DNA of 64,000 nt from Leptotrichia sp. HSP-342. Its GTDB lineage: Bacteria > Fusobacteriota > Fusobacteriia > Fusobacteriales > Leptotrichiaceae. The translations under genes were made by a program, and so were the position numbers. Positions 1 through 8,586 of this stretch are shown piece by piece. The stretch spans positions 1,984,001 to 2,048,000 of the forward strand of contig NZ_CP165646.1 of NCBI RefSeq assembly GCF_041199995.1. Reading direction: 5' to 3'. Position 1 is the first letter of the stretch, and every line of letters starts with the position of its first letter. The notes beneath the pieces were generated by a model, which was given only the letters and a program-made list of their open reading frames with translations, searched no databases and was not told where the DNA came from.

Positions 1-330
1 GTGTTCTCTTACTGTCTGGAAAACTCCAAGATCAGCTACAATTACAGCGTCTACGCCAAATTCATCCAATTTTTTTATAAATCTTGGTAAATAGTCAATT
101 TCTGTATTGTGTGCAAAAATATTTAATGTAACATATATTTTTTTACCTAAACTATGAACATAATCTACAGCTTCCTTTAATTCCTTATTTTTAAAGTTTG
201 AAGACATTCCTCTCAAATTAAATGAACTTCCTCCAACAAAACATGCATCAGCTCCAAAGTGAAATGCTGTCTTTAATTTTTCCATATTTCCTGCTGGTGC
301 TAGTAATTCTACCCTTTTTCTGTTTTCCAT
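1..330 (-). CDS. Peptidase U32 family protein, N-terminal part (cut by window edge)
   Basis: The first 110 codons of a minus-strand gene whose 3' end lies outside the window. The protein begins MENRKRVELLAPAGNMEKLK and continues with GADACFVGG and a segment typical of the U32 collagenase-like/YrrO-YegQ family, which includes RlhA-type 23S rRNA modification proteins and enzymes of ubiquinone and tRNA modification. The start ATG follows AAAGGAGA at good spacing. Which U32 subfamily it belongs to cannot be decided, because the cysteine-containing C-terminal part is missing. It lies 42 bp downstream of dnaB and could share its transcript. Confidence 0.8.
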   Translation of the reverse strand, partial: MENRKRVELLAPAGNMEKLKTAFHFGADACFVGGSSFNLRGMSSNFKNKELKEAVDYVHSLGKKIYVTLNIFAHNTEIDYLPRFIKKLDEFGVDAVIVADLGVFQTVREH

Positions 331-372
331 TTTTTGCTTTCTCTCCTTTAAATTTATTTTTGCTTAAAATTA

Positions 373-1809
373 TTATTGTGGCAATGGTGCAAATTCATCA
401 TCTACCACGTTTACAAATTGTTGATAGCTTGGTCTAAAGCCAAGTTCTATTGTTCCAGTCGGTCCACTTCTATGTTTTCCTATTATTAATTCGACTTTTT
501 CCAGTTTACTGTCGTCATCTTTTGATTGCGGCTTCGCCTTATCCACATATTGCTGCGGAATATCAAGATTATTTACTTCCTGGGCTGTATCCTTGTGATA
601 ATATTCTTCACGGTATAAAAACATTACCATATCCGCATCCTGCTCAATTGCCCCTGATTCTCTTAAATCTGATAAAATCGGTCTTTTGTCAACTCTCTGC
701 TCTACCCCACGTGATAATTGCGACAACGTTACAATCGGTATATTCAGTTCTTTTGCAAGTATTTTTAACGACCGTGAAATCTCTGATATTTCCTGTTCCC
801 TGCTTTTTCTCGAATTTTCAGAAGGACTGATTAACTGCAGATAGTCAATTAACATAAAGTCCAATTTACCTTCGGACTTAAGCCTTCTTGCAGTTGCCTT
901 TATTTCCAGCATTGTTACACTTGAAGAATCCGAAATATAAATTGGCATTTCAGAAAGCCGTCCAAGTCCATTTCCTAAATTTATCATTTCCTCTGAAGAC
1001 AAAGTACTGTCTTTTAAGGCTTTTAACCTTACTTTTGCCTCACTTGCTACAAGCCTGTCAAACAATTGCTCATTTCCCATTTCTAAACTGTATATAAGCA
1101 CACCTTTACCTTGTCTTGCAACATTTATTGCAAGATTTAATGCAAATGCAGTTTTTCCCATTGCAGGACGTGCTGCAAGAATCAAAAGATCCGAGCCATG
1201 AAAGCCACTTGTTATACTGTCATATCTATTAAATCCCGAAGAAATACCAGTTATTTTACCTTTATTATCTGTATAATTATCCATTTGGGTTATCTTACCT
1301 TGAACTAATTCATACAGAGGTACAATATCTTTTTTCTGCTTAGATTCTGCAACTTTAAAAATCATGCTTTCTGACTTATCAAGCATCGTGTCAACTTCAT
1401 CATATCCTCGCATAGCCATTTTTACAATTTTTTCACCAATATCTATTAACTGACGCTGTACAGACTTATCTTTTATAATCTGAGCATAATTAACAGCATT
1501 CGCAGCAGTAGGCACAACTTCCGTCAAGTCGTAAATAATATCTTCTCCACCAATTTCATCTATCAGCTCCTGTTTTTTTAGAGATTCTATTATTAGAAGC
1601 ACATCAATTATTTTACCCATATTATAAGCTTTTATCATCTCAGAAAAAATCAGCTTATAGTTATTTTTATAAAAATCTTCCACCGTTACAATATCAACAA
1701 TGTCACCTATAACATTGGGATTTATAAAGACAGAGCCAAGAAGTGCCTCTTCAGCTTCTATACTGTAAGGTTTGCTATTTTCCTCATCTTCCAGATCATA
1801 TAATCCCAT
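373..1809 (-). CDS. dnaB: Replicative DNA helicase DnaB
   Basis: The hexameric 5'-3' helicase that unwinds DNA at the replication fork. At 478 residues it has the family's usual length. The N-terminal DnaB domain (about 15-115) is followed by the RecA-like core, with Walker A ARPAMGKT at 213-220, FMLIDYLQLI as the Walker B region and SQLSRGVEQR downstream. The C-terminal sequence GKHRSGPTGTIEL is typical of DnaB. It follows rplI by 106 bp in the same direction; an rplI-dnaB/dnaC pairing is common in bacteria. No inteins or disruptions are seen. Confidence 0.97.
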   Translation of the reverse strand: MGLYDLEDEENSKPYSIEAEEALLGSVFINPNVIGDIVDIVTVEDFYKNNYKLIFSEMIKAYNMGKIIDVLLIIESLKKQELIDEIGGEDIIYDLTEVVPTAANAVNYAQIIKDKSVQRQLIDIGEKIVKMAMRGYDEVDTMLDKSESMIFKVAESKQKKDIVPLYELVQGKITQMDNYTDNKGKITGISSGFNRYDSITSGFHGSDLLILAARPAMGKTAFALNLAINVARQGKGVLIYSLEMGNEQLFDRLVASEAKVRLKALKDSTLSSEEMINLGNGLGRLSEMPIYISDSSSVTMLEIKATARRLKSEGKLDFMLIDYLQLISPSENSRKSREQEISEISRSLKILAKELNIPIVTLSQLSRGVEQRVDKRPILSDLRESGAIEQDADMVMFLYREEYYHKDTAQEVNNLDIPQQYVDKAKPQSKDDDSKLEKVELIIGKHRSGPTGTIELGFRPSYQQFVNVVDDEFAPLPQ

Positions 1810-1915
1810 TTTTAAAATTTCTCACTTTCTATTTTCTATAATAATATAATTTAAAAATCAAAATTAAAACATACAGCACTTTAATATATTTGATAATCTC
1901 ATATCTTTTTTAAAA

Positions 1916-2368
1916 TTATTTTGCTTCAACTCTAACTTTTAAATTTGCCTTAACTTCAGAATGAAGTTTTAATTCTACATTGTGTAATCCAATTTCTTTA
2001 ACTTTTGAGCTGGCAGATACTTTCTTTTTATCAATTTCAACATTCAGCTGCTCTTTCAAAGCCTCTACAATTTCTTTTGCCCCAATTGATCCAAATACTT
2101 TGTTATTTTCTCCAGCCTTCACTTTTAAGACAATTTCTTTTTCTGCCAAAAATTCTTTTAGTTCATTTGCGTTTTTTACGTCTTTATCATGATTTTTCTG
2201 AATTTTTTCATTTTTTGCCTTCAATTTATTAATATTTTCAGGCGTTGCAAGTATTGCTTTGTTTTGATTTAACAAAAAATTATTTGCATACCCATCCTTA
2301 ACTTCTACTATTTCATCTTTTTTCCCAACACCTTTTATATTTTCTTTCAAAATAACTTTAATTTTCAT
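1916..2368 (-). CDS. rplI: 50S ribosomal protein L9
   Basis: Ribosomal large-subunit protein of 150 residues beginning MKIKVILKENIKGVGKKDE, the canonical L9 N-terminus that binds 23S rRNA, followed by a long charged connecting helix and a C-terminal domain. An in-frame ATG three codons upstream exists, but GAAAGGA directly abuts it. The internal ATG at 2368 is 9 nt from that Shine-Dalgarno site, so I chose it. The gene precedes dnaB in the transcription direction and follows dnaX after about 180 bp that contain a copy of a dispersed repeat. Confidence 0.96.
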   Translation of the reverse strand: MKIKVILKENIKGVGKKDEIVEVKDGYANNFLLNQNKAILATPENINKLKAKNEKIQKNHDKDVKNANELKEFLAEKEIVLKVKAGENNKVFGSIGAKEIVEALKEQLNVEIDKKKVSASSKVKEIGLHNVELKLHSEVKANLKVRVEAK

Positions 2369-2432
2369 ATTTATCATTCCTTTCTTTGCTAATAGCTTTA
2401 TTGATATGTTAAAATTTTTCTTATGTTTTAAA

Positions 2433-2537
2433 ATATACTCAAACCTACTTAAAATTAAACTACTAAAAATTATATAATTTTAGGGTTTGAGTAAAATAGT
2501 CATAACTTTTGAGTTTTGTTTTAAAGCAGTTTTACTA
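2433..2537. repeat. Dispersed intergenic repeat, copy 1
   Basis: About 105 bp between rplI and dnaX are nearly identical, in the same orientation, to 8411-8518. The best-conserved core reads TAGGGTTTGAGTAAAATAGT, followed by CATA(A/G)CTTTTGAGTTT. The copies differ by scattered substitutions and one-base indels. No open reading frame or obvious terminal inverted repeat is visible, so this is a non-coding repeat family of unknown origin. Confidence 0.75.
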
Positions 2538-2546
2538 TATTTAAAA

Positions 2547-4112
2547 TTATTTTTTTTCTAAAATCTCTCCACCAAAAAATTTAACTGCATTTTGCATAAA
2601 CTTATCTTCTTCATTTTGTGAATTTTCACTTTCGAGAAAAGTATGAACTGTAATATCTGAATTACAAATATGATTAATAACTTTTTCAATTTTGGCCTTT
2701 TTCTCTGGCAGTAAAATTTGTTCACTATGAAATTTCTGCTCCTTGGGAAATCTTATATGTAATACACCATTTTCCACTCTATCTGGAAAACTTTCAATTA
2801 CTAATGCTCCAAGCATTACACTTTCTTTTCTTATCCCCAGCAACACTTTTTCCCAATTTTTAGAAAAAATTAAAATATCATAATCTTTTGTAGTACTTTC
2901 TGATTTTTGAGTTTTTTCCATATTTTCTTTTTCTTGGGTTTCAGCTGTAGAAGCCAAACTTGCTATTTTTGGATTTTTTGAAATTTGGCTTATAACTTTT
3001 TCACAAATATTGCTAGACACTTCTTTTATGTAATTTTTGTCAAAAGAATAGATAGTTTCACTAGAATTTATATTTTGTGAATTATTTTTCTGACTTTTAT
3101 AAAGTTCGTGAATCAGAACATAGCCAAGCAATCTTTTATCTTCTTCATATTTAAACTCATTTAAAGTAAAAAAAATCGCACTTATTGTATCCAGCAGAAA
3201 ATTTACTGGTAAATCAGTCTTTTTCTTAAACTGCTCTTTCAGATAATATGAAAAATCTTTCAAAAAAGTTTCGATTATAAGCCCGTCTTCCCAAATTTTA
3301 TCAATAAAATCTACAAGTTTTTCTTTATCACTTTCTCGTATCAGATTTAAAAATTCTTCCAAAATTACATCAGGCACAACTCCCAAAGCATTTTGCGTCT
3401 TTGTGATATCAATTTCTTCGTTGTTAAAATTTGATACAACTTGCTCAAAAATAGAAAAACTGTCTCTTGCACTTCCTTCGGACTTACGATAAATCAAATC
3501 AAGACTTGCATCGTCAATTGTAATATTTTCTTTTTCAGCCACATTTTTTAGCAATTTTTTTATATCTTCCTTGTTAATCGGCAAAAAATCATACCGCTGA
3601 CATCTAGAAATAACTGTATCTGGTATTTTATCAATCTCTGTTGTCGCAAGAATAAATATAACATGTGACGGTGGTTCTTCTAATGTCTTCAAAAGTGCGT
3701 TAAATGCCTCTTTTGTAAGCATATGAACTTCATCAATTATATATATTTTTTTTCTTCCTTTAACAGGCTGATAATTTATTTTTTCCTTCAGTTCCCTAAT
3801 TTCATCAATCCCACGATTAGAAGCTGCATCAATTTCAATCATATCCATAGAAATCCCTTGAGAAATCTCACGGCAATTTTCACATTTCCCACAAGGATTA
3901 TCTGTCACATCCTCACTATTTAAGCAATTCACACCTTTTGCAATAAGCCTTGCAATAGTCGTTTTTCCCACACCACGTGGCCCTGTAAATAAATACGCAT
4001 GTGACAACTTATTTTCTCTTAGGGAATTTTTTATCGCCCGCAACACAAATTCCTGTCCTGCAATTTCATCAAAATTTTGGGGCCGATATTTTCTATATAA
4101 AGTAATATTCAA
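2547..4112 (-). CDS. dnaX: DNA polymerase III subunit gamma/tau
   Basis: Clamp-loader ATPase of the replicative polymerase. The start is NITLYRKYRPQNFDEIAGQE, followed by Walker A GPRGVGKTT, a zinc module with cysteines around CGKCENC, and Walker B/DExH-like IYIIDEVHML. The C-terminal third is low in conservation and carries the tau-like polymerase contact region. The frame opens with GTG at 4121, but the GGGTGAG Shine-Dalgarno fits better with the TTG at 4112, giving about 521 residues. I see no clear A-run of the kind used for programmed gamma/tau frameshifting. Confidence 0.95.
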   Translation of the reverse strand: MNITLYRKYRPQNFDEIAGQEFVLRAIKNSLRENKLSHAYLFTGPRGVGKTTIARLIAKGVNCLNSEDVTDNPCGKCENCREISQGISMDMIEIDAASNRGIDEIRELKEKINYQPVKGRKKIYIIDEVHMLTKEAFNALLKTLEEPPSHVIFILATTEIDKIPDTVISRCQRYDFLPINKEDIKKLLKNVAEKENITIDDASLDLIYRKSEGSARDSFSIFEQVVSNFNNEEIDITKTQNALGVVPDVILEEFLNLIRESDKEKLVDFIDKIWEDGLIIETFLKDFSYYLKEQFKKKTDLPVNFLLDTISAIFFTLNEFKYEEDKRLLGYVLIHELYKSQKNNSQNINSSETIYSFDKNYIKEVSSNICEKVISQISKNPKIASLASTAETQEKENMEKTQKSESTTKDYDILIFSKNWEKVLLGIRKESVMLGALVIESFPDRVENGVLHIRFPKEQKFHSEQILLPEKKAKIEKVINHICNSDITVHTFLESENSQNEEDKFMQNAVKFFGGEILEKK

Positions 4113-4299
4113 TGTTCTCACCCTTTTTTATTGCTATTTGATATTATAACATTTTTAATATAATTTGTGAACTACCAGAAAAAATCAAAATTTTTCTTGA
4201 AATCAAAAAACAAAAATGATAATATAAAACATAACATATTCAAAATATTTTGTAAACAAATTATTTTGATACAAAAATACTAAATAGAGAAGGTTAAAA

Positions 4300-4977
4300 A
4301 TGAAAATAGAAGATTTATCACTTTTTTTAACAAAAGTTTCCTTATTCAAAGGATTAAATCCTAAAGAAATTGCAAATTGTCTAACAAAAATTGATTTTAA
4401 GATAAAAAACTATAAAAAAAATGAAACTGTATTCTTTCGGGGAGATACATTAAAACAAGTAATAATTATTATTAAAGGAATGGCACATGGAGAAATGCAG
4501 AAATTTAACGGAGACACAATCATTATCAATCAGATGAAATCTGGAGAAGTTCTCGCATCAGCATTTTTGTTTGGAAAAAACAATATTTTTCCAGTTGATC
4601 TTATAACTCTTGAAAACTCCGAATTTTTATTTTTCAGTAAAGATAAATATTTGGATCTAATTCAGGCAGATAAAAGACTTTTACTTAACTTCATAAATGA
4701 GATTTCAAATAGAAGCCAGCATCTTTCGAAAAGAATCTGGTTTAATTTTACCCATAAAACAATTGAAGAAAAAATACTTAGCTATGTAAAAGAAAATTCT
4801 GAAAATGGTAAAATTAAATTTCTTCCTAGTATTTCAGCATTAGCAAAACGTTTTGAAGTAACACGACCTGCATTATCAAGGGAAATTTCCAATTTATGCA
4901 AAAGAGATATTTTAACAAAAAAAGAAAATGGCATTTATCTAATAAATTTACCTAATTTTGTTGAAAAGAATATTTGA
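4300..4977 (+). CDS. Crp/Fnr-family transcriptional regulator
   Basis: A 225-residue DNA-binding regulator. The N-terminal cyclic-nucleotide-binding-type beta barrel (about 15-125) includes VFFRGDTLKQVIIIIKG. A C-terminal winged helix (about 150-215) has the recognition helix in SALAKRFEVTRPALSREI. It lacks an obvious Fnr cysteine cluster, so iron-sulfur oxygen sensing is unlikely; the effector is unknown. AGAGAAGG lies upstream of the ATG. It is divergent from dnaX. The TGA stop overlaps the -35 box of a strong promoter for the downstream non-coding RNA. Confidence 0.88.
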   Translation: MKIEDLSLFLTKVSLFKGLNPKEIANCLTKIDFKIKNYKKNETVFFRGDTLKQVIIIIKGMAHGEMQKFNGDTIIINQMKSGEVLASAFLFGKNNIFPVDLITLENSEFLFFSKDKYLDLIQADKRLLLNFINEISNRSQHLSKRIWFNFTHKTIEEKILSYVKENSENGKIKFLPSISALAKRFEVTRPALSREISNLCKRDILTKKENGIYLINLPNFVEKNI

Positions 4978-5002
4978 CATTTTTTTAGATAACAGTTATA
5001 AT
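4974..5002 (+). promoter_or_regulatory. Consensus sigma-70 promoter for structured RNA
   Basis: A perfect TTGACA at 4974-4979 is separated by exactly 17 bp from a perfect TATAAT at 4997-5002. It overlaps the stop codon of the Crp/Fnr gene. No coding sequence follows; the predicted start near 5009 leads into the folded region at 5052-5243. Confidence 0.85.
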
Positions 5003-5008
5003 AAACAC

Positions 5009-5249
5009 ATAATTAAAATTAATAAAAACAATTAAATAATAAATTCTAATTTCTGGTCTATTCGCCACTAACATCGAATTTTTGGGCTTTACTCTATTTT
5101 AATGGGGTTATCCCTTTATATTCTGTCTCAGGAAAATCACGACTACGCTATGTTTTGTACGGATTCTGTACAGTTTATAAATATGACTACCACCTGTAAC
5201 ATTTTACAGGCAACCAAAAATTAAGTTAGAACGGTAGATCGGATTTTTT
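5009..5249 (+). ncRNA. Long rod-shaped structured RNA (6S-like candidate)
   Basis: No protein is encoded here, yet the region has a consensus promoter, a long closing stem and a U-tract. Stem segments seen directly: 5052-5060 with 5235-5243 (9 bp including wobble pairs), 5068-5072 with 5225-5229 (CTAAC/GTTAG), and 5077-5085 with 5214-5222 (AATTTTTGG/CCAAAAATT). Inside are hairpins 5104-5114, 5156-5172 (TGTAC/GTACA) and 5193-5210 (CCTGTAA/TTACAGG). Six T follow the closing stem at 5244-5249. The roughly 200-nt rod with an interrupted centre resembles 6S RNA (ssrS), but the identity is inferred from shape alone. Confidence 0.65.
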
Positions 5250-5384
5250 ATTTCCAAATTTTCTCTAATAACAAAAATATTCTGAATTTTAAATTAATTT
5301 TCAGAACATAAAAATGATTAAAGATAGGATTCTAGCTGTTAAAATTGAAAAAATACAAGATATTGGAACTATTTTATGAATGAA

Positions 5385-5425
5385 ATAAAAAAGAATTCCC
5401 GATATTATTTTAATTTCAGGAATCC
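5385..5425 (-). terminator. Rho-independent terminator of argG
   Basis: On the minus strand a 10-bp stem (GGATTCCTGA pairing with TCGGGAATTC, wobbles included) is followed by TTTTTT. It begins 12 bp after the argG stop codon. Confidence 0.75.
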
Positions 5426-5437
5426 TTTATTTAAAAT

Positions 5438-6640
5438 TTATTTATGTTTTTTATAAGCTCTAATCCTGTTTGGGAGTGAGAATAATTTTATAAATCCTTC
5501 CGCATCCTTATGACTATACAGCTCACTTGCCCCAAATGATGAAATTTCCTCATCGTATAATGCAAAATCAGTAAATCTACCAGCTATTTTTATACTTCCT
5601 TTGTATAATTTCAGTTTTATTGTACCATTTACATTTTTAGAAGTCTCATCAACAAAAGCATCAAGTCCTTCACGAAGTGGTGTAAACCATTGGCCTGAAT
5701 AAGCCAATCCTGCATATTTTTGAGATACCAGCTTTTTAAATTCAAATGTATCCTTGTCAAAAATTAATGTTTCCAATTCTTTTAGTGCTTCCATCAGCAA
5801 TGTTCCACCTGGAGTTTCATAAATTCCTCTCGACTTCATTCCAACAAGTCTATTTTCTACAATGTCAATTACTCCAACACCATTTTCTCCAGCAATTTTA
5901 TTTAACTTTTTAAGTAATGCGACAGGATCTAAATTTTCCCCATCTACTTTTACTGGCCATCCTTGTTCAAATGTAATATCCACATATGTTGGATTATCTG
6001 GTGCTTTTTCAGGAGGAGTTGTCATCATATAGACAATATCTTCCTTATGCTCATTTTCAAGCCCTTCAATGTCTCCACCTTCGTGTGAGATATGCCATAA
6101 ATTCTGATCTCTCGAGTAAATTTTTTCTTTCGTTACAGTTATTTTTATATCATTTTTTTGTGCATAATCAATCGCATCTTCTCTTGAAGAAATGTCCCAA
6201 AGTCTCCAAGGAGCTATTATTTTTAATGTTGGATCTAATGAAAATACTCCAGTTTCAAATCTAACCTGATCATTTCCTTTACCAGTGCATCCATGGCAAA
6301 TATACGAAGCTCCTTCCTTATGAGCCACATCTACCAATACTTTTGAAATTAAAGGCCTTGCAAATGAAGTACCTAACAGATATTTATTTTCATAAACTGC
6401 TCCCGCTCTTAAGGCACGAAAAGCATAATCTTTTACAAATTCTTCTTTTTTATCTTCTACATAAACTTTAGAAGCCCCAGATTCGATAGCTTTAACTTTT
6501 ACAGCTTCCATATCTTCATCTTGTCCAACATCAACACAGCACGCAATCACTTCTAAATCATAATTTTCTTTTAGCCAAGGTATGATAATCGATGTATCAA
6601 GTCCACCTGAATATGCTAAAACTACTTTTTCTTTTGCCAT
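5438..6640 (-). CDS. argG: Argininosuccinate synthase
   Basis: Joins citrulline and aspartate, using ATP, in arginine biosynthesis. At 400 residues it matches the family length. The N-type ATP pyrophosphatase motif AYSGGLDTS is at 9-17; [16 protein letters not shown] and [15 protein letters not shown] are diagnostic of ArgG. The ATG follows AAAGGGGG at 8 nt. It lies 18 bp downstream of the cyclophilin gene and the two are probably co-transcribed, ending at the terminator at 5385-5425. argH is not adjacent. Confidence 0.97.
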   Translation of the reverse strand: MAKEKVVLAYSGGLDTSIIIPWLKENYDLEVIACCVDVGQDEDMEAVKVKAIESGASKVYVEDKKEEFVKDYAFRALRAGAVYENKYLLGTSFARPLISKVLVDVAHKEGASYICHGCTGKGNDQVRFETGVFSLDPTLKIIAPWRLWDISSREDAIDYAQKNDIKITVTKEKIYSRDQNLWHISHEGGDIEGLENEHKEDIVYMMTTPPEKAPDNPTYVDITFEQGWPVKVDGENLDPVALLKKLNKIAGENGVGVIDIVENRLVGMKSRGIYETPGGTLLMEALKELETLIFDKDTFEFKKLVSQKYAGLAYSGQWFTPLREGLDAFVDETSKNVNGTIKLKLYKGSIKIAGRFTDFALYDEEISSFGASELYSHKDAEGFIKLFSLPNRIRAYKKHK

Positions 6641-6658
6641 ATTTATTTCCCCCTTTAA

Positions 6659-7258
6659 TTAAAATTTATTTGGAAAATTTTGCTTTAAAGTTTTATTCCA
6701 GCTGTCAACTCTATTTTTTTGAGTTTTTAGGAAAGCATCAATGTCTCCTTCAACTACAACTTTTGTCATTACATCTCCATTAGATAATTTTTTTACAACA
6801 TCTAAATCAGCTTCTGACGCAACTTCTCCAAATATTGTGTGATTACCATTTAACCATTCTGTTGGAACTGTTGTTATAAAAAATTGACTTCCATTTGTTC
6901 CTGGCCCTGCATTTGCCATAGCTAGTTTACCAGCTTTCGAGAAATTCAGTCCATTATTAACTTCGTCTTCAAATTGATATCCTGGTCCTCCCATTCCTGT
7001 TCCAGTTGGATCTCCACCTTGTGCCATAAAGTTGTCAATAACCCTATGGAATTTTAATCCATCATAATATCCTTTTTTTGCTAAGTTTACAAAATTAGCA
7101 ACAGTTACAGGCGATTTATCAGATAACAAATTAATATTAACATCACCTTTTGCAGTAATAATCTTTACTTTCATTTTATACTCTTTACTGTATGATTGCA
7201 CAGCAACAGTCATCATCATTAAAATTGATAACATTAGTAATGATACTCTTTTAATCAT
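6659..7258 (-). CDS. Secreted cyclophilin-type peptidyl-prolyl isomerase
   Basis: A 199-residue prolyl isomerase with a Sec signal peptide (hydrophobic stretch about 5-20), so it should act in the periplasm. The cyclophilin core shows KFHRVIDNFMAQGGDPTG (catalytic Arg and the FMxQGGD block), GSQFFITT and LNGNHTIFGEV. The ATG follows AAAGGAGA. It is the first gene of a likely cyclophilin-argG transcription unit; no functional link between the two products is evident. Confidence 0.93.
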   Translation of the reverse strand: MIKRVSLLMLSILMMMTVAVQSYSKEYKMKVKIITAKGDVNINLLSDKSPVTVANFVNLAKKGYYDGLKFHRVIDNFMAQGGDPTGTGMGGPGYQFEDEVNNGLNFSKAGKLAMANAGPGTNGSQFFITTVPTEWLNGNHTIFGEVASEADLDVVKKLSNGDVMTKVVVEGDIDAFLKTQKNRVDSWNKTLKQNFPNKF

Positions 7259-7494
7259 ACATCTCCTTTCATTTCAATATATATTTTATATTTTAAAGAA
7301 AGATTAACTTTAAATCTAGCTTTAAAAATCTAAATACATTTTATCATATTGTAGAGGATTTTTGAATAAGATTTTAAAATAATTCTCTTTTCACAGCTGT
7401 TTTTGTTATCTAAAAATTATTACAAGAATCATTGGTTCGTGTCTCCCGTGTGGTACAATGAATTGTAGTAGTTAAATTAAAACGATCAAAACTT

Positions 7495-7863
7495 TTATAG
7501 TTCCAATTTAATCCCTTTTTTTCGCAAGTTTTCGATACACTCAACTAAATATTCATTATCATGTTCTTTGTAAATTGGGCTATCTATAATTTTTTCTTCA
7601 AGATTATTATAATTTTCTGCTTTCTTTCCTCTATAATTCTTATCTCTCCATTCTTTAGAAACTTTATACCCTCTTTTTTCCATTTCATCCATAACCAATG
7701 AATGATAAACAAATAAATAATATGGAGAATATAAAAATACATAGTCTACTGTTTTATGTTTCTTTTTCCATCCATTTCCTCTAAGTGCACAACATTCTCT
7801 ATGTTGACCAAGAAGCTGGTTTTTAGGCAATAGATGAATAATTTGTTCATGCCATAGTCTCAT
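7495..7863 (-). CDS. Pyrimidine-dimer DNA glycosylase (T4 EndoV-like)
   Basis: A 122-residue protein of the Pyr_excise/TIGR02328-type family, related to T4 endonuclease V, which removes UV-induced pyrimidine dimers. The N-terminus begins MRLWHEQIIHLLPKNQLLGQ, followed by HRECCALRGNGW. Counting from Met1, Arg22-Glu23 fall where T4 EndoV has its Arg22 and catalytic Glu23. YSPYYLFVYHSLVMDEMEKR is also typical of the family. The N-terminal Thr2 nucleophile of T4 EndoV is replaced by Arg here, as I recall for this subfamily, so its chemistry may differ. Its start overlaps the end of the DUF1722 gene by 17 bp, indicating coupled translation. Confidence 0.85.
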   Translation of the reverse strand: MRLWHEQIIHLLPKNQLLGQHRECCALRGNGWKKKHKTVDYVFLYSPYYLFVYHSLVMDEMEKRGYKVSKEWRDKNYRGKKAENYNNLEEKIIDSPIYKEHDNEYLVECIENLRKKGIKLEL

Positions 7864-8251
7864 CTTTTTCTCCTGTTAATAAAGTGGATTCTTGTAAATA
7901 TTTATTTGGATATTTCTTTAGTAAAGTATTGATATATTCAATTAGCGATTTCTGATTACTTCTTCCTCCCATGTATTCTTCCAGTATGTTAAATAATCCT
8001 TGTTTTTCAATCTTTGTTGCCTTTTTTTTGAAATATCCCCATAAATGAAGAATTGCATTACTAAAATCTTTTTTACTTTCTTTTATATCCCTTACTTTTT
8101 GTATTCTTTCATTAATAAATACAATATCAATTTCTTTTTCTTTCAAATACTTTCTTATTTCTAAGTACACTTTATGGGATTTGCTTAATACATAATATTT
8201 ATTTTTTGCCCATAGCTCTTCACATTCTTTTTTTTTATTCATGTAGTTCAC
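7847..8251 (-). CDS. DUF1722 (YbgA-like) protein
   Basis: A 134-residue protein with the DUF1722/YbgA signature: a basic helical N-terminus, then AILHLWGYFKKKATKIEK, EYMGGR and a C-terminal KYPNKYLQESTLL. The domain's molecular function is not established. In enterobacteria ybgA sits next to the photolyase gene phr. Here it directly precedes and overlaps a pyrimidine-dimer glycosylase, suggesting a shared role in UV damage repair. The frame opens with GTG at 8251 behind AAGAAGGG; an ATG three codons later is a less well-spaced alternative. Confidence 0.82.
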   Translation of the reverse strand: MNYMNKKKECEELWAKNKYYVLSKSHKVYLEIRKYLKEKEIDIVFINERIQKVRDIKESKKDFSNAILHLWGYFKKKATKIEKQGLFNILEEYMGGRSNQKSLIEYINTLLKKYPNKYLQESTLLTGEKDETMA

Positions 8252-8410
8252 ACCAGCCCTTCTTTAAAGATATTCAAACCATATATGAAAATTAACTTCA
8301 TCTATGTTATCCTTTGAATTTTTCGTTAGTTGATTTTTATTTTTTCTATGTTTGCGAGTATTAAAAATTTAATCTAATCTTCATGCATTTGTTATGAAAA
8401 TAATTTATTA

Positions 8411-8518
8411 AGTATATTCCAACCCATTTAAAATTGAACTACTAAAAATTATGGTAAATTTAGGGTTTGAGTAAAATAGTCATAGCTTTTGAGTTTGATT
8501 TTAAAGAAGTTTTGCTAC
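8411..8518. repeat. Dispersed intergenic repeat, copy 2
   Basis: The second copy of the repeat at 2433-2537, in the same orientation. It shares TAGGGTTTGAGTAAAATAGT and the following CATAGCTTTTGAGTTTGATT. It lies between the DUF1722 gene and the small secreted protein gene, where no coding sequence is seen. Confidence 0.75.
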
Positions 8519-8537
8519 AAAATCTAACCTCAAAAAT

Positions 8538-8568
8538 TATAAAAACGGCAATTTAATAAAACTGCCGT
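8538..8568 (-). terminator. Rho-independent terminator
   Basis: A minus-strand hairpin ACGGCA/TGCCGT (8563-8568 with 8545-8550) with a 12-nt loop, followed by TTTTT, 19 bp after the stop of the gene at 8587-8994. Confidence 0.8.
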
Positions 8569-8586
8569 CCTAAATTTATTTATAAA

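Noticed and set aside
2547..4112. Programmed gamma/tau frameshift in dnaX
   Set aside because: No A-rich slippery heptamer followed by a stem was found; the tau-length frame is simply continuous.
7421..7470. GGTTCGTGTCTCCCGTGTGG, resembling a tRNA T-arm or attachment site
   Set aside because: The flanking bases do not form a T stem or an acceptor stem, no anticodon arm is present and no integrase gene is nearby.
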